Shown: positions 25,616-33,477 of the stretch, in pieces | Numbering within the stretch: position 1 is the first letter of the stretch | Layout of the letters: each line of letters starts with the position of its first letter | NCBI RefSeq assembly: GCF_042688385.1 | Contig: NZ_JBHUPY010000007.1 | Coordinates: 186,001-250,000, forward strand | Direction: 5' to 3' | Source: Herpetosiphon sp042688385 | Lineage (GTDB): Bacteria > Chloroflexota > Chloroflexia > Chloroflexales > Herpetosiphonaceae | Length of the DNA stretch: 64,000 bases | The notes under the pieces: generated by a model | The model's input: only the letters and a program-made list of their open reading frames with translations | What the model was told of the DNA's origin: nothing | Database searches by the model: none | Translations under genes and position numbers: made by a program

Positions 25616-25946
25616 AGCTCAGTCTCCGTTTGCCCATCAGGGCTTCAATTGCCGTAGCATAGCGTCGCCATGCAGCAATGCGAGTTTCCAACTCGGCCAA
25701 ACCGGCAGCGGTCAAATGATAGACTTTGCGCGCAGGCCCTTGGGCTTGAATTTCCCACGAGCTGGTCACCCATTCGGAGTTTTCCAGCGTGCGTAACGCA
25801 GGGTAGAGCGAGCCTTCACGCATACGCAAAACCTGATCACTATCGCGCTCAATCGCCCGCGCAATTGCATAGCCATGCAACGGGCCATGGGTCAAAACAC
25901 TGAGAATTAAGGTGGGCAAATCACCCCGAGTTAAGTCAACACTCAT
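25599..25946 (-). CDS. PadR family transcriptional regulator
   Basis: The 115-residue protein is the compact PadR type: a winged helix with LTRGDLPTLILSVLTHGPLHGYAIARAIE, then REGSLYPALRTLE (recognition helix and wing), then a short C-terminal dimerisation helix. GGGAGGT lies three bases before the ATG at 25946. Its promoter contains ATACAT-N9-ATGTAT, the layout of PadR operators, so self-repression together with the downstream membrane gene is likely. The inducer is unknown. Confidence 0.93.
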   Translation of the reverse strand: MSVDLTRGDLPTLILSVLTHGPLHGYAIARAIERDSDQVLRMREGSLYPALRTLENSEWVTSSWEIQAQGPARKVYHLTAAGLAELETRIAAWRRYATAIEALMGKRRLSYDPSI

Positions 25947-25974
25947 TGCACCTCCCATATAGCAACTGGCTAGG

Positions 25975-26003
25975 AGTATACATAGATTCAAGATGTATGT
26001 CAA
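25975..26003 (-). promoter_or_regulatory. padR promoter with embedded PadR-type operator
   Basis: On the minus strand TTGACA (26003-25998) and TATACT (25980-25975) are separated by 17 bases. ATACAT (25978-25983) and ATGTAT (25993-25998) form an inverted repeat with a nine-base spacer that fills the gap between the two boxes. PadR proteins generally bind ATGT/ACAT half-sites. The leader is only about 20 bases. Confidence 0.75.
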
Positions 26004-26064
26004 TATGTAACTTATATAGATAAATTAGCTCCTAGCTCCTAGCAATGCAAGCACTAACCTCGTG

Positions 26065-26679
26065 CTAGTCATCGATCATTGCGCTGCGTGATGGAGTATG
26101 ATCGCTATGAGCTACCAAGCGATCGTATTTACGCATGGCAAAATTAATCATCAGATAGCCAAGTAGTACACCGATTGCATTCATTAACACATCATCAATG
26201 TGGGTAATTCGAAATTGATAGCCAAAGATTAACCCAGTCACTAGCTGAATTGTTTCTGTACTAAAGCCAACCAGCAGCGCAATAGCAAACACGCTTTGGA
26301 TGCGGAGCTTTTTGAATAAGCGTAAAAATATCCCAAACGGAATGGTAAGAATTATGTTGAGGAGATACGATTTGAGTAATCTTAAGACATCATCATGTTC
26401 ATCAAACACAAAATATTGTTGCTTAAAGGGAATCAGATAGATAGCTTCGCGATAAGGATAATTTTTGATAGTATTCCAAAGTGATATACCATGATAATTT
26501 ATTGGTAAACAGATTTGGGCAATTAACCCAAAAATATAGACTATGAAAAGACAATACAGCATTACTTTATATCTAGGTTTATCGTTTTTCAGCATCCATA
26601 ATGCTAAGGGGATAATAATAATCAGCGAATAGCCAAGAAATGCTAATGTTTGGCGTAGCATATCGTATGCATCATCCAT
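26065..26679 (-). CDS. VanZ-like membrane protein
   Basis: The protein has about 204 residues and five hydrophobic helices. The closing part (IQSVFAIALLVGFSTETIQLVTGL then HIDDVLMNAIGVLLGY) contains the FSxxIE/TxQ and DxDDxxxNxxGxxxGY pattern of the VanZ family. VanZ proteins give low-level teicoplanin resistance in enterococci; their role elsewhere is unclear. The DNA is clearly more AT-rich than the neighbours, which suggests later acquisition. The start is uncertain: ATG 26679 lacks a good ribosome site, and the frame is open upstream into the next gene. Confidence 0.75.
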   Translation of the reverse strand: MDDAYDMLRQTLAFLGYSLIIIIPLALWMLKNDKPRYKVMLYCLFIVYIFGLIAQICLPINYHGISLWNTIKNYPYREAIYLIPFKQQYFVFDEHDDVLRLLKSYLLNIILTIPFGIFLRLFKKLRIQSVFAIALLVGFSTETIQLVTGLIFGYQFRITHIDDVLMNAIGVLLGYLMINFAMRKYDRLVAHSDHTPSRSAMIDD

Positions 26680-26770
26680 GCTAAAACAGTCGAGTTCATA
26701 ACTCTGTGCAAGATCATTGAGGCTGAGTGGAGTTGAGCAATCTATGCGTGCAGGAATGGGAAGAAGAAGA

Positions 26771-27547
26771 CTAAATTGCGGCAGTTGCAAGCTCGCTGAT
26801 GCTTAAATTGCGAATTTCTAAGGCTTGGGCTTGGTGGGCCAGCACGCCGCCACGCACAATCCCGCGCGGTGAAACCTGAGCATATTGGTTATCGAGCCAG
26901 AGAATCAAGCCTAATTTGCTGGTTGGCAGATTGTGTGTTTTGAGCACCAATTGCTGATCCAGCCAAAATTCGACCCGATCGGCATACCAATCGATTTGAT
27001 AGTGTTGCCAAGCATTCCATTTGAGCTGAATCGGCTGGCTGCGCACGCCCAAGGCCAATTGCAGCAAGGGCAAGCAACAGCGTTGGCGCAACCAGCTATT
27101 TTGGCTGAGCAAAACGGCCAAGGGAGCAAGTGGTAACAAAGCCAAACACAGCGCCAAACGCGGCACAAAACTCATCGCGAGCCAGCCATTGCTCGCACCA
27201 TTAGCAGTTAATTCAAGTTTGCTGGCCGCGCTTGCATAGAAAAACCACAACGCTTGAGGCAAACGCAAACGCCGCAAGCCAGTGCCAGCAGGATCATTCC
27301 ACCAACCAAAGCCTGCGGTACCCACAAAATGCTCAGGATCACCACAAAACTGGGCTTCAAGGTGCAAGCGAACTGGCGCATGCCAACATAAATCGCCAGC
27401 AACATAATCATCCAATTGCGCATCGCTATAAACTATGCGATCATGCTTGGTAAGGGCTAAGCGCACTCCAGCAGCAAGCGGCTGAATCTCAGCATTGTTG
27501 GGTGTCCAAGCATGCCAGCGCCGCCCCCAAAACGAGCGAAACGTCAT
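26771..27547 (-). CDS. hypothetical protein with concanavalin-like fold, membrane-associated
   Basis: The 258-residue protein has beta-rich flanks (RLHLEAQFCGDPEHFVGTAGFGWWNDP near residue 70 and WNAWQHYQIDWYADRVEFWLDQQLVLKTHNLP near 190) that look like the strands of a LamG/concanavalin-like jelly roll. Between them is a hydrophobic stretch (FVPRLALCLALLPLAPLAVLL, about 125-150). Family and function are not clear. The ATG at 27547 has AGGAG upstream. That site is the complement of the ribosome site of the divergent gene at 27560, and only 12 bases separate the two start codons. Confidence 0.6.
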   Translation of the reverse strand: MTFRSFWGRRWHAWTPNNAEIQPLAAGVRLALTKHDRIVYSDAQLDDYVAGDLCWHAPVRLHLEAQFCGDPEHFVGTAGFGWWNDPAGTGLRRLRLPQALWFFYASAASKLELTANGASNGWLAMSFVPRLALCLALLPLAPLAVLLSQNSWLRQRCCLPLLQLALGVRSQPIQLKWNAWQHYQIDWYADRVEFWLDQQLVLKTHNLPTSKLGLILWLDNQYAQVSPRGIVRGGVLAHQAQALEIRNLSISELATAAI

Positions 27548-27559
27548 TAGGAGACTCCT
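27548..27559. promoter_or_regulatory. palindromic double ribosome-binding site between divergent genes
   Basis: The 12 bases TAGGAGACTCCT are nearly self-complementary and give AGGAG six or seven bases before the ATG on both strands. No room remains for a promoter between the genes, so both promoters must lie inside the opposite coding region. Confidence 0.7.
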
Positions 27560-27946
27560 ATGTCGCAAGCATTGTTAATTTTTGATGGAACCTGCGATTT
27601 TTGCACCCGCGCCGCCCGTTGGATCAAAAAACTCGATCGCCAGCAACGAATTCGGATTGAGCCATTTCAAAAAGCTGGCATTCCCGAATCGGTTGGCTTA
27701 ACCTATGCCCAATGCGAGCAAGCAGCATGGCTGCAAACCAGTGATGGTATATTGTGGCGCGGAGCTGGGTCGGTTAATGCGGCGCTGAGCATTGCCACAG
27801 GCAAGCGTTTGCCATTGATTTTGTACCAAATGTGGGGCATCCGCCAGATTCAAGATAGCGTCTACAAACTGATTGTCAAATATCGCCATCGGATTCCAGG
27901 CGATACCCCGCATTGCCAACAGTTTCCCGCCGATTGCGCGCGCTAA
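27560..27946 (+). CDS. DCC family thiol-disulfide oxidoreductase-like protein (DUF393)
   Basis: The 128-residue protein begins with LLIFDGTCDFCTRAARWI, the DGxCxxC motif of the DUF393/DCC family, followed by a thioredoxin-like pattern. A redox role for the CxxC pair is predicted by family but not proven. The stop codon overlaps that of the convergent PncC gene. AGGAG lies six bases before the ATG. Confidence 0.9.
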   Translation: MSQALLIFDGTCDFCTRAARWIKKLDRQQRIRIEPFQKAGIPESVGLTYAQCEQAAWLQTSDGILWRGAGSVNAALSIATGKRLPLILYQMWGIRQIQDSVYKLIVKYRHRIPGDTPHCQQFPADCAR

Positions 27947-28416
27947 GCAGCGTTCAACTGTTCGAGCAGCCATTCAAGCGCCCGTTGCGCCGAAGCCTGC
28001 TTATTGCCCAGCCGATCGTAGGGCCAAATATGTTGCTCGACCAAGGCTTGATTCGGCAAAGCCAAACCTAAATACACTAAGCCGACTGGCTTTTCAGCGC
28101 TGCCGCCACCAGGCCCAGCAATGCCAGTCGTGCTTAGGCCAACCGTCGCGCCAAGTGCTTGGGCTGTGCCTTGAGCCATGGCTAAGGCTGTTTCTGCACT
28201 CACCGCGCCAACCGTTGCGAGGGTTGAAGCTGGCACATGCAAAAGCTGCTGTTTGGCGCTGTTGGCATAGGCGATGATGCCGCCCAAATAAACCACAGAG
28301 CTGCCAGCAATGTTGGTCAGCCAATCGCCTAGCAAACCACCAGTGCACGATTCGGCGGTAGCGAGCGTCCATTGGCGTTGGGCCAAGGCCGTAATGACTG
28401 CTTGGGCTAAGGCCAT
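27943..28416 (-). CDS. pncC: CinA C-terminal family nicotinamide-nucleotide amidase (PncC-like)
   Basis: The protein of about 157 residues is the stand-alone CinA C-terminal domain: TLATAESCTGGLLGDWLT with the catalytic Ser, VVYLGGIIAYANSAKQQLL, VGAVSAETALAMAQG and GIAGPGGGSAEKPVGLVYLG. PncC deamidates nicotinamide mononucleotide in NAD recycling. I chose the ATG at 28416, four bases after the stop of the small upstream gene; a TTG start nine codons earlier is possible. It ends an operon with the RAM protein and the small membrane protein. Confidence 0.9.
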   Translation of the reverse strand: MALAQAVITALAQRQWTLATAESCTGGLLGDWLTNIAGSSVVYLGGIIAYANSAKQQLLHVPASTLATVGAVSAETALAMAQGTAQALGATVGLSTTGIAGPGGGSAEKPVGLVYLGLALPNQALVEQHIWPYDRLGNKQASAQRALEWLLEQLNAA

Positions 28417-28420
28417 CGAT

Positions 28421-28576
28421 TTAGCCTGCACGCTGTTTGCCAAGTAATTGAAATGCCGTAAAGCCTAAATAAATAATAGCACCAATAATTAAAAGCTTGA
28501 TTAGGCCCTTAAACAGCGTGCCAACAAACAATAAGGCCAGAATGACCACAATAATTTGCACAAGTTTACGATTCAT
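28421..28576 (-). CDS. small membrane protein, 51 aa
   Basis: This is a 51-residue reading frame with an excellent ribosome site (AGAAGGA before the ATG at 28576). It starts MNRKLVQIIV and contains two adjacent hydrophobic stretches (about residues 5-20 and 24-44), ending in a basic GKQRAG. It sits 12 bases after the RAM gene and four bases before pncC. The spacing and ribosome site make it a real gene despite its size. Function unknown; a single hairpin membrane peptide is likely. Confidence 0.7.
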   Translation of the reverse strand: MNRKLVQIIVVILALLFVGTLFKGLIKLLIIGAIIYLGFTAFQLLGKQRAG

Positions 28577-28588
28577 TATCGATTCCTT

Positions 28589-28867
28589 CTATGATAAGCC
28601 AATATCCCACGTGGCGGCGATTTCTTCTTTGGTGAATGAACGGAAGGCTAAAACCGTCGAGGTGCGCACAATCCCCTTTAGGCTGCCAATTTGGTCGGGC
28701 ACGGTTTTGGCCAGTTGATCGTAATCGGCCAAGCGCACAATTGCGATAATATCCCATTCGCCGGTAACCGAGTAAACCTCGGCCACGCCTTCAATCGCGG
28801 TCAGGCCAGCTGCTACCCCATTGGCGGCACTTGGTTCTGTTTGAATATGCACAAATGCGGTGATCAT
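28589..28867 (-). CDS. stand-alone Lrp/AsnC ligand-binding (RAM) domain protein
   Basis: The 92-residue protein is a beta-alpha-beta-beta-alpha-beta fold without a DNA-binding part. AFVHIQTEPSAANGVAAGL, VAEVYSVTGEWDIIAIVRLADYDQLA and GIVRTSTVLAFRSFT match the effector domain of Lrp/AsnC regulators. Such stand-alone proteins bind small molecules, often amino acids, and can associate with full-length Lrp proteins. GAGGAA lies upstream of the ATG. It leads the operon that ends with pncC. Confidence 0.88.
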   Translation of the reverse strand: MITAFVHIQTEPSAANGVAAGLTAIEGVAEVYSVTGEWDIIAIVRLADYDQLAKTVPDQIGSLKGIVRTSTVLAFRSFTKEEIAATWDIGLS

Positions 28868-28953
28868 TGCTGGTTCCTCGCCATAGAATGCAAAAAATTC
28901 AGCTTATTTTAACATATTTGCCATGCGCCAAGCGTACAAGGGTTAATTATATA

Positions 28954-29105
28954 AGCCCCTCACCCCCAACCCCTCTCCCGTGGCGCGGGCGAGGGGCTTT
29001 TCGTTGCCTAGATTTTGCCATGAATTATCATGGAAACATGGTCTTTCATAATCTAGCTCCCCCTCGCCCGCGTTCAGTGGGAGAGGGGGCTTGGGGGGTG
29101 AGGGA
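28954..29105. repeat. dispersed GC-rich inverted repeat, copy 3
   Basis: CCCCTCACCCCCAACCCCTC at the left and GGGGGCTTGGGGGGTGAGGG at the right are inverted copies, with inner GCGGGCGAGGGGC and CCCCTCGCCCGCGTTCAG pairs. It ends four bases from the stop codon of the minus-strand gene at 29109, so it is again directly 3' of a gene. Confidence 0.8.
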
Positions 29106-29108
29106 AGC

Positions 29109-31019
29109 TTAGGGCAGTAGGCGCAAGCGTTGCAACCTCACTGTTTGCTGCTCAGCGCCAGCCACCACCGGATCAAGCCGCAGCATACCAATTTGGCCTT
29201 GCCAAGTTGGAATTTGGCTCAGATCGAGGGTATAGGTATGCAGCGCGCCATCACCAATCACATCCCAAGCAACCGAATGATCTTCAGTTGCGCCTTCGCC
29301 TGGAGCCATCCAATACAGTTGGCCGTGTTGATTGGGCAAGCTGGTGGCCATCGTAATTTCTAGTTTGCGCCATTGAGCACTATCAAGCGTGATGCGTGGG
29401 CTAAGCAAATGCGGGTCTTGCTCGGGCACAAATTGCCAAGCATCAACCCACGTCGTGCCAGCGATAAAATTCTCGCGCCAACCCAAACTCCAATCTTGCC
29501 AATGCCAATCGGGCATACCTTGAGGAATGGGGTCGAGCTTAAAGTAGCTGGCATAGGTCAGGGTAATTGGTTGCGCTTGGTGCAAAAACGGCGCAAAGCA
29601 TTCAGCCACCGCTTGCGGCTCTAAGCCATAGCGTTCGAGCAAAATTGGGCTAGGCGCAACCGCCTGCTGATCGAGCCAAACTGGATAGCCAGAGCTAGTG
29701 GTATCGACAATTTTGGCGCTAATTTCCAAGCAGCCATGCTGCCAATCGCCAGGGCTGACACTGAGCGGCAGACTATTTGGGCGGGCAAATTCATATTCTG
29801 CATACAAGGCTTGCAAGCCATTTGGCACGAGATAAAAATCATTGCTGCTGCCAATTTGGGCCAATTCAGTAATGATCATGCGATCTTGATCGTTGGCAGC
29901 ATTGCCGTTGGCTTTAATTTGCCAGCCATTGTTTAAAGCCAAGCCAACCAAAGCCGCGCTGAGGGCTGGCTGCCACCACGGCCAACGCGCCAAACTGAGT
30001 GTATTTAGCGCCAGCGTGATCAACAAGGCCCACGGCGGCAAGCAGGCAATCCAAAATTCAATATTATCTGGCTCCCACCAGCCAAAAAAGAGGCTGTAGC
30101 TTACCAGCCAGGTTGTGGCCAGCAACACCAACGGGCGGGATTGGACCCAAATCTGCCGCCAACGCCAGCCAATCAGGCCAAGGCTTGCCAGCAAAACGAC
30201 ACCCCCAAGCCAGCCATGAATCGTATGTTGCCAACCGCTAAGCAAATTGCCAACACTCGTTGCGCTTGGCGTAGCACCCCACAAGCCAGTATTGGCATAT
30301 TCAAACAGCCATTGTTGGATTTGTGGCCAGCTGCGAAAGCCACTCAAGCCAAACATCACAAGCGCATAGCTACCGCCAACTACCAGCAAGCCAACCAAAG
30401 CATAGTGGATGAATGCCCGCCAGCGTTGGCTCCATAGCGTGGATTGCCAATTGGCACTCAGCCAAACCGCCAGCACTGGCAACAACCACAACACATTAGT
30501 TTGATGAAACAGAATCGCGCCGCTATGCGCCAAACCAAGCCAGCGCCATAAGTTCACGTTTTGGGGCGTTTCAGCCAAGCGCAGCAACAAACCGGTGGCA
30601 ATAATCAAAAACAAGCCAGCCAAGGTATAGACCTCGACTTCAACCGCGTAATACCACCAGGCATATGCGCCGCCAACCAGCAGACTGCCAATGCTCGCCA
30701 ACCATGCTTGCTTGGTGAGGCGATAAAGCAACCTCCACCAGATGATCACGCCGCTTGCGCCAGCCAGCACATTGAGCAATTGCAACGGTCTAAAAGCCAT
30801 GCCCTGATAGCCCACAACCTGACTGAATCCATAAACAATTTCGCCAAGCGGCCCATACAACAAATGATGGGGATGAAACGATTCGCGCCACGGTTTGGCT
30901 TGCACCGCCGTCGCATACGAATAGGCATCGAAAGTATGAATCTGCGTGAGCGTTAGGCTATAGAGCAGAACTAAGCCCAGCCACGCCAAACCAAGCTTTA
31001 AACGAAATTGTTGCTGCAT
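29109..31019 (-). CDS. GT-C fold membrane glycosyltransferase-like protein (DUF2723-like)
   Basis: The protein has about 636 residues. The first 420 contain 10-11 membrane helices, and the remaining 210 form an outer beta-rich domain. An early loop has DAYSYATAVQ and HPHHLLYGPLGEIVYGF, and a later one has WYYAVEVEVYTLAGLF. These are the acidic loop and HHLLY/EVEVY elements of DUF2723 (TMEM260-like) proteins, a GT-C group that uses lipid-linked sugars to glycosylate proteins or lipids outside the membrane. The substrate is unknown. I start at the ATG at 31019, downstream of the hairpin terminator of the upstream gene; earlier in-frame ATGs (31097, 31079) would lie in or before that hairpin. 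Confidence 0.72.
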   Translation of the reverse strand: MQQQFRLKLGLAWLGLVLLYSLTLTQIHTFDAYSYATAVQAKPWRESFHPHHLLYGPLGEIVYGFSQVVGYQGMAFRPLQLLNVLAGASGVIIWWRLLYRLTKQAWLASIGSLLVGGAYAWWYYAVEVEVYTLAGLFLIIATGLLLRLAETPQNVNLWRWLGLAHSGAILFHQTNVLWLLPVLAVWLSANWQSTLWSQRWRAFIHYALVGLLVVGGSYALVMFGLSGFRSWPQIQQWLFEYANTGLWGATPSATSVGNLLSGWQHTIHGWLGGVVLLASLGLIGWRWRQIWVQSRPLVLLATTWLVSYSLFFGWWEPDNIEFWIACLPPWALLITLALNTLSLARWPWWQPALSAALVGLALNNGWQIKANGNAANDQDRMIITELAQIGSSNDFYLVPNGLQALYAEYEFARPNSLPLSVSPGDWQHGCLEISAKIVDTTSSGYPVWLDQQAVAPSPILLERYGLEPQAVAECFAPFLHQAQPITLTYASYFKLDPIPQGMPDWHWQDWSLGWRENFIAGTTWVDAWQFVPEQDPHLLSPRITLDSAQWRKLEITMATSLPNQHGQLYWMAPGEGATEDHSVAWDVIGDGALHTYTLDLSQIPTWQGQIGMLRLDPVVAGAEQQTVRLQRLRLLP

Positions 31020-31040
31020 TGCGGTATCCAGAAAGCGCGC

Positions 31041-31078
31041 TAAAACAATGACACAGCCTGTTGTTACAGACTGTGCCA
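31041..31078 (-). terminator. terminator of the subtilase gene
   Basis: On the minus strand TGGCACAGTCTG (31078-31067) pairs along all 12 positions with CAGGCTGTGTCA (31060-31049), allowing two G-U pairs. It is followed by a T-rich TTGTTTT. It starts 25 bases after the protease stop codon. Confidence 0.75.
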
Positions 31079-31102
31079 TAGTACCATTGAATGACATTCA
31101 GC

Positions 31103-33364
31103 TTATTTGGTCGTCCAAGGCAGATAGACTTTATAGCTAACTGCTGGAGCGGTCACGATAACCGTACCTTGCATATTGCTGTGCAACGTACAGACATAAC
31201 TGAAGCTACCAACCGTATCAAAGGTTACTGCATACTCTTGGTTTTGGCTCAGAGTGCCCGACTCCCAAGTAAATGGGGTTTGAGTACGGGTTGTGTCATG
31301 GGGAGCGCTATCAAGGTTGCGCCACAGAACATTGGTACCCAAGGTAACCGTAATGGGAGTTGGGCTAAAGCGGAAGTTTTGAATGTTGACGGTTTGGGTC
31401 GCGGTGTAGGCAAAGTTTTGGGTTACGCTCTGATTGAGTGCAACCGTGACTGTTGCCACTTGCGTTTCCAAGGCCATCAAATCGCTCGCGATCGTGTAAG
31501 TGCCTGGCGCTAAGGTCAAGCTATACACCCCTTGAGCGTTGGTTTCGGTCGTCACGTTGCCTGGGTTAGCGGTGATCACCGCGCCAGCACGGCCAATGCC
31601 GTTGAGGGTCACGCTACCAGTTGCAGTACCAGTTGGGCCACCACTAAAAGCAAAATCTTCGGTAGTAACTTGGCCTTTGACAATCGTCACTTGGCGGGTA
31701 ATTGGATCTTGGCCTGGTACAGTTACGGTGGCGGTATACACGCCTGATGGCAAGCTGGTGCTATAGACACCAGTGGTTTTGCCAAATTCAACCACGCCAA
31801 CGCTGTTTTCCAAGCGCACGGTGGCCGAAGTTGCGGCAGTGCCATTAAGCGTGATGCGGCCTTGCAAGGTTGGGGCAATTGCGGTCAAGGCATTGACATA
31901 GCCATGGCCAAAGGTGTTGTTTGGAATGCTTGAGCCAGGTACGCCACCACAGGTTTCGGTTGAAGGAGCAGCGGTTGCGGTTTCTTGCAAGATTGCGCGC
32001 GTCAGATCAACTTGGCCTTGCAATTCTGGCCGAGCTGACCACAACAAGGCCACCACACCAACCACGTGCGGGCTAGCCATACTCGTCCCGTTGCTTGAGC
32101 CATAGCTGGTGTCACTGCTGCGGGTAGCCGAACGAACACTAACCCCTGGAGCAGAAATATCAGGGCCAAGTCGGCTTACGCCGTTATTGGTAGCAGGGCC
32201 ACGGCTGCTAAAATCAGCAATTAGACTAGCAGAATCGTGGGCACCAACTGTAAAGCTTTCAGGATAAATTGCGACTGGTGTTCTAATCGAGCTACAGCCC
32301 TCATCACCATAATTTCCGGCCGAAGCCACAAACATAATCCCAGCATTGGTCACGTTTTGAACTGAGGTCTGAATCCCATCAGCAGGCGTATTATTACAGC
32401 CTTCATCTGCTGGACAGCCCCATGAGTTGTTAATCACATGCGGAGCTTTGCTGGGGTCGCCTTCAGCGCTGGTGCCAGCACTTGGGAATGGAGCCAACAT
32501 CCAGTCGATACAGCGGATATAGGTTGCAGGTGTCCCAGCACCAGCATCCATGTTGCGGCAGGCAATCCACTTCGCACCTGGCGCAACCCCAATTTGCTCA
32601 CCAGAGCCGTTATCACCAACCACTGTCCCAACAGTGTGAGTCCCGTGTGAGTTATCGTCACATGGTGCGTTAATCGCAATCCCACAGGGGTTGGTGCCAC
32701 CTAATGAGGTACGAATACCATCATACCAGTTGTAATCGTGGCTGGCAGTTGTGCCGTTCCAGCCGCGATATTTGTTCTTGATGGCGGCGTGCGTCCAGCG
32801 CACCCCAGTATCTTCGCCAGCAATCACAATCCCTTGGCCAGTAATACCCTTGGCCCAGACTTGCGGAGCTTTAACGTAGTTCACACCCCAGGTTATTGCA
32901 TTGACTGCTTGTGGTGCGGGGCTGGTTTCAGCAACAGGGTTTTCAACCTTGGCCACAATCGTATCTTCGATCAATTGCTTGACGCTGGCTTGTTCAGCCA
33001 ACCATTGAGCGCTGGCTAAATCAAGCGTCGCATACACGGCGTTGACTGAAAGAAAGCCTTCTGATTGAATTCCACGGTTGCTGAGTTCGTTTAGGAGCGG
33101 GGTTTGATCGCGTTGGGCTTGTTGGCGCAAGGCGGCGACAACGGCAGCACCTTTGGCTTCTTTGCTTGCTAAGCGATCAGCGAAGTTGGTGTCGACTTGG
33201 GCGTGTAACAACACCAAGGTTGGTACTCGTTGGCCTGCATTCAGCTTGGCCAGAAGGGCTGAATCGGCCTTGTTGGCCAAGCGATCGGGTGTGTTGGCGG
33301 AGGCGCTTGGCAGACAAAAGCCCGCTAACACCATCAGGAGAATGAATGGTTTGAACAGACGCAT
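31103..33364 (-). CDS. secreted subtilisin-like protease with carboxypeptidase-regulatory repeats and a cupredoxin domain
   Basis: The 753-residue exoenzyme has a signal peptide (1-24), an inhibitory pro-region (about 30-140) and an S8 peptidase domain. The catalytic residues are Asp185 (GIVIAGEDTGVRWTH), His240 (DDNSHGTHTVGTVVG) and a Ser near 428 (NGTSMASPHVVGV), with the oxyanion Asn in HVINNSWG. Two carboxypeptidase-regulatory-like beta domains follow (about 500-660). A plastocyanin-like domain (about 665-745) keeps all type 1 copper ligands: His in DSAPHDTT and the Cys, His and Met of YVCTLHSNMQGTV. The C-terminus is a VYLPWTTK tail like that of the nuclease at 6952. GGGGAG lies just upstream of the ATG at 33364. 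Protein degradation outside the cell fits a predatory or scavenging life; the role of the copper domain is unknown. Confidence 0.9.
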   Translation of the reverse strand: MRLFKPFILLMVLAGFCLPSASANTPDRLANKADSALLAKLNAGQRVPTLVLLHAQVDTNFADRLASKEAKGAAVVAALRQQAQRDQTPLLNELSNRGIQSEGFLSVNAVYATLDLASAQWLAEQASVKQLIEDTIVAKVENPVAETSPAPQAVNAITWGVNYVKAPQVWAKGITGQGIVIAGEDTGVRWTHAAIKNKYRGWNGTTASHDYNWYDGIRTSLGGTNPCGIAINAPCDDNSHGTHTVGTVVGDNGSGEQIGVAPGAKWIACRNMDAGAGTPATYIRCIDWMLAPFPSAGTSAEGDPSKAPHVINNSWGCPADEGCNNTPADGIQTSVQNVTNAGIMFVASAGNYGDEGCSSIRTPVAIYPESFTVGAHDSASLIADFSSRGPATNNGVSRLGPDISAPGVSVRSATRSSDTSYGSSNGTSMASPHVVGVVALLWSARPELQGQVDLTRAILQETATAAPSTETCGGVPGSSIPNNTFGHGYVNALTAIAPTLQGRITLNGTAATSATVRLENSVGVVEFGKTTGVYSTSLPSGVYTATVTVPGQDPITRQVTIVKGQVTTEDFAFSGGPTGTATGSVTLNGIGRAGAVITANPGNVTTETNAQGVYSLTLAPGTYTIASDLMALETQVATVTVALNQSVTQNFAYTATQTVNIQNFRFSPTPITVTLGTNVLWRNLDSAPHDTTRTQTPFTWESGTLSQNQEYAVTFDTVGSFSYVCTLHSNMQGTVIVTAPAVSYKVYLPWTTK

Positions 33365-33477
33365 AGGCTCCCCACAACAGGTAAAAGATATTAACTTAGC
33401 TGCAAGTATAGCAAACTTTTGGGCATGGTAAAATAGCATGATGCTGATAGATTGCGACATGCTTGAAATGGACGATT

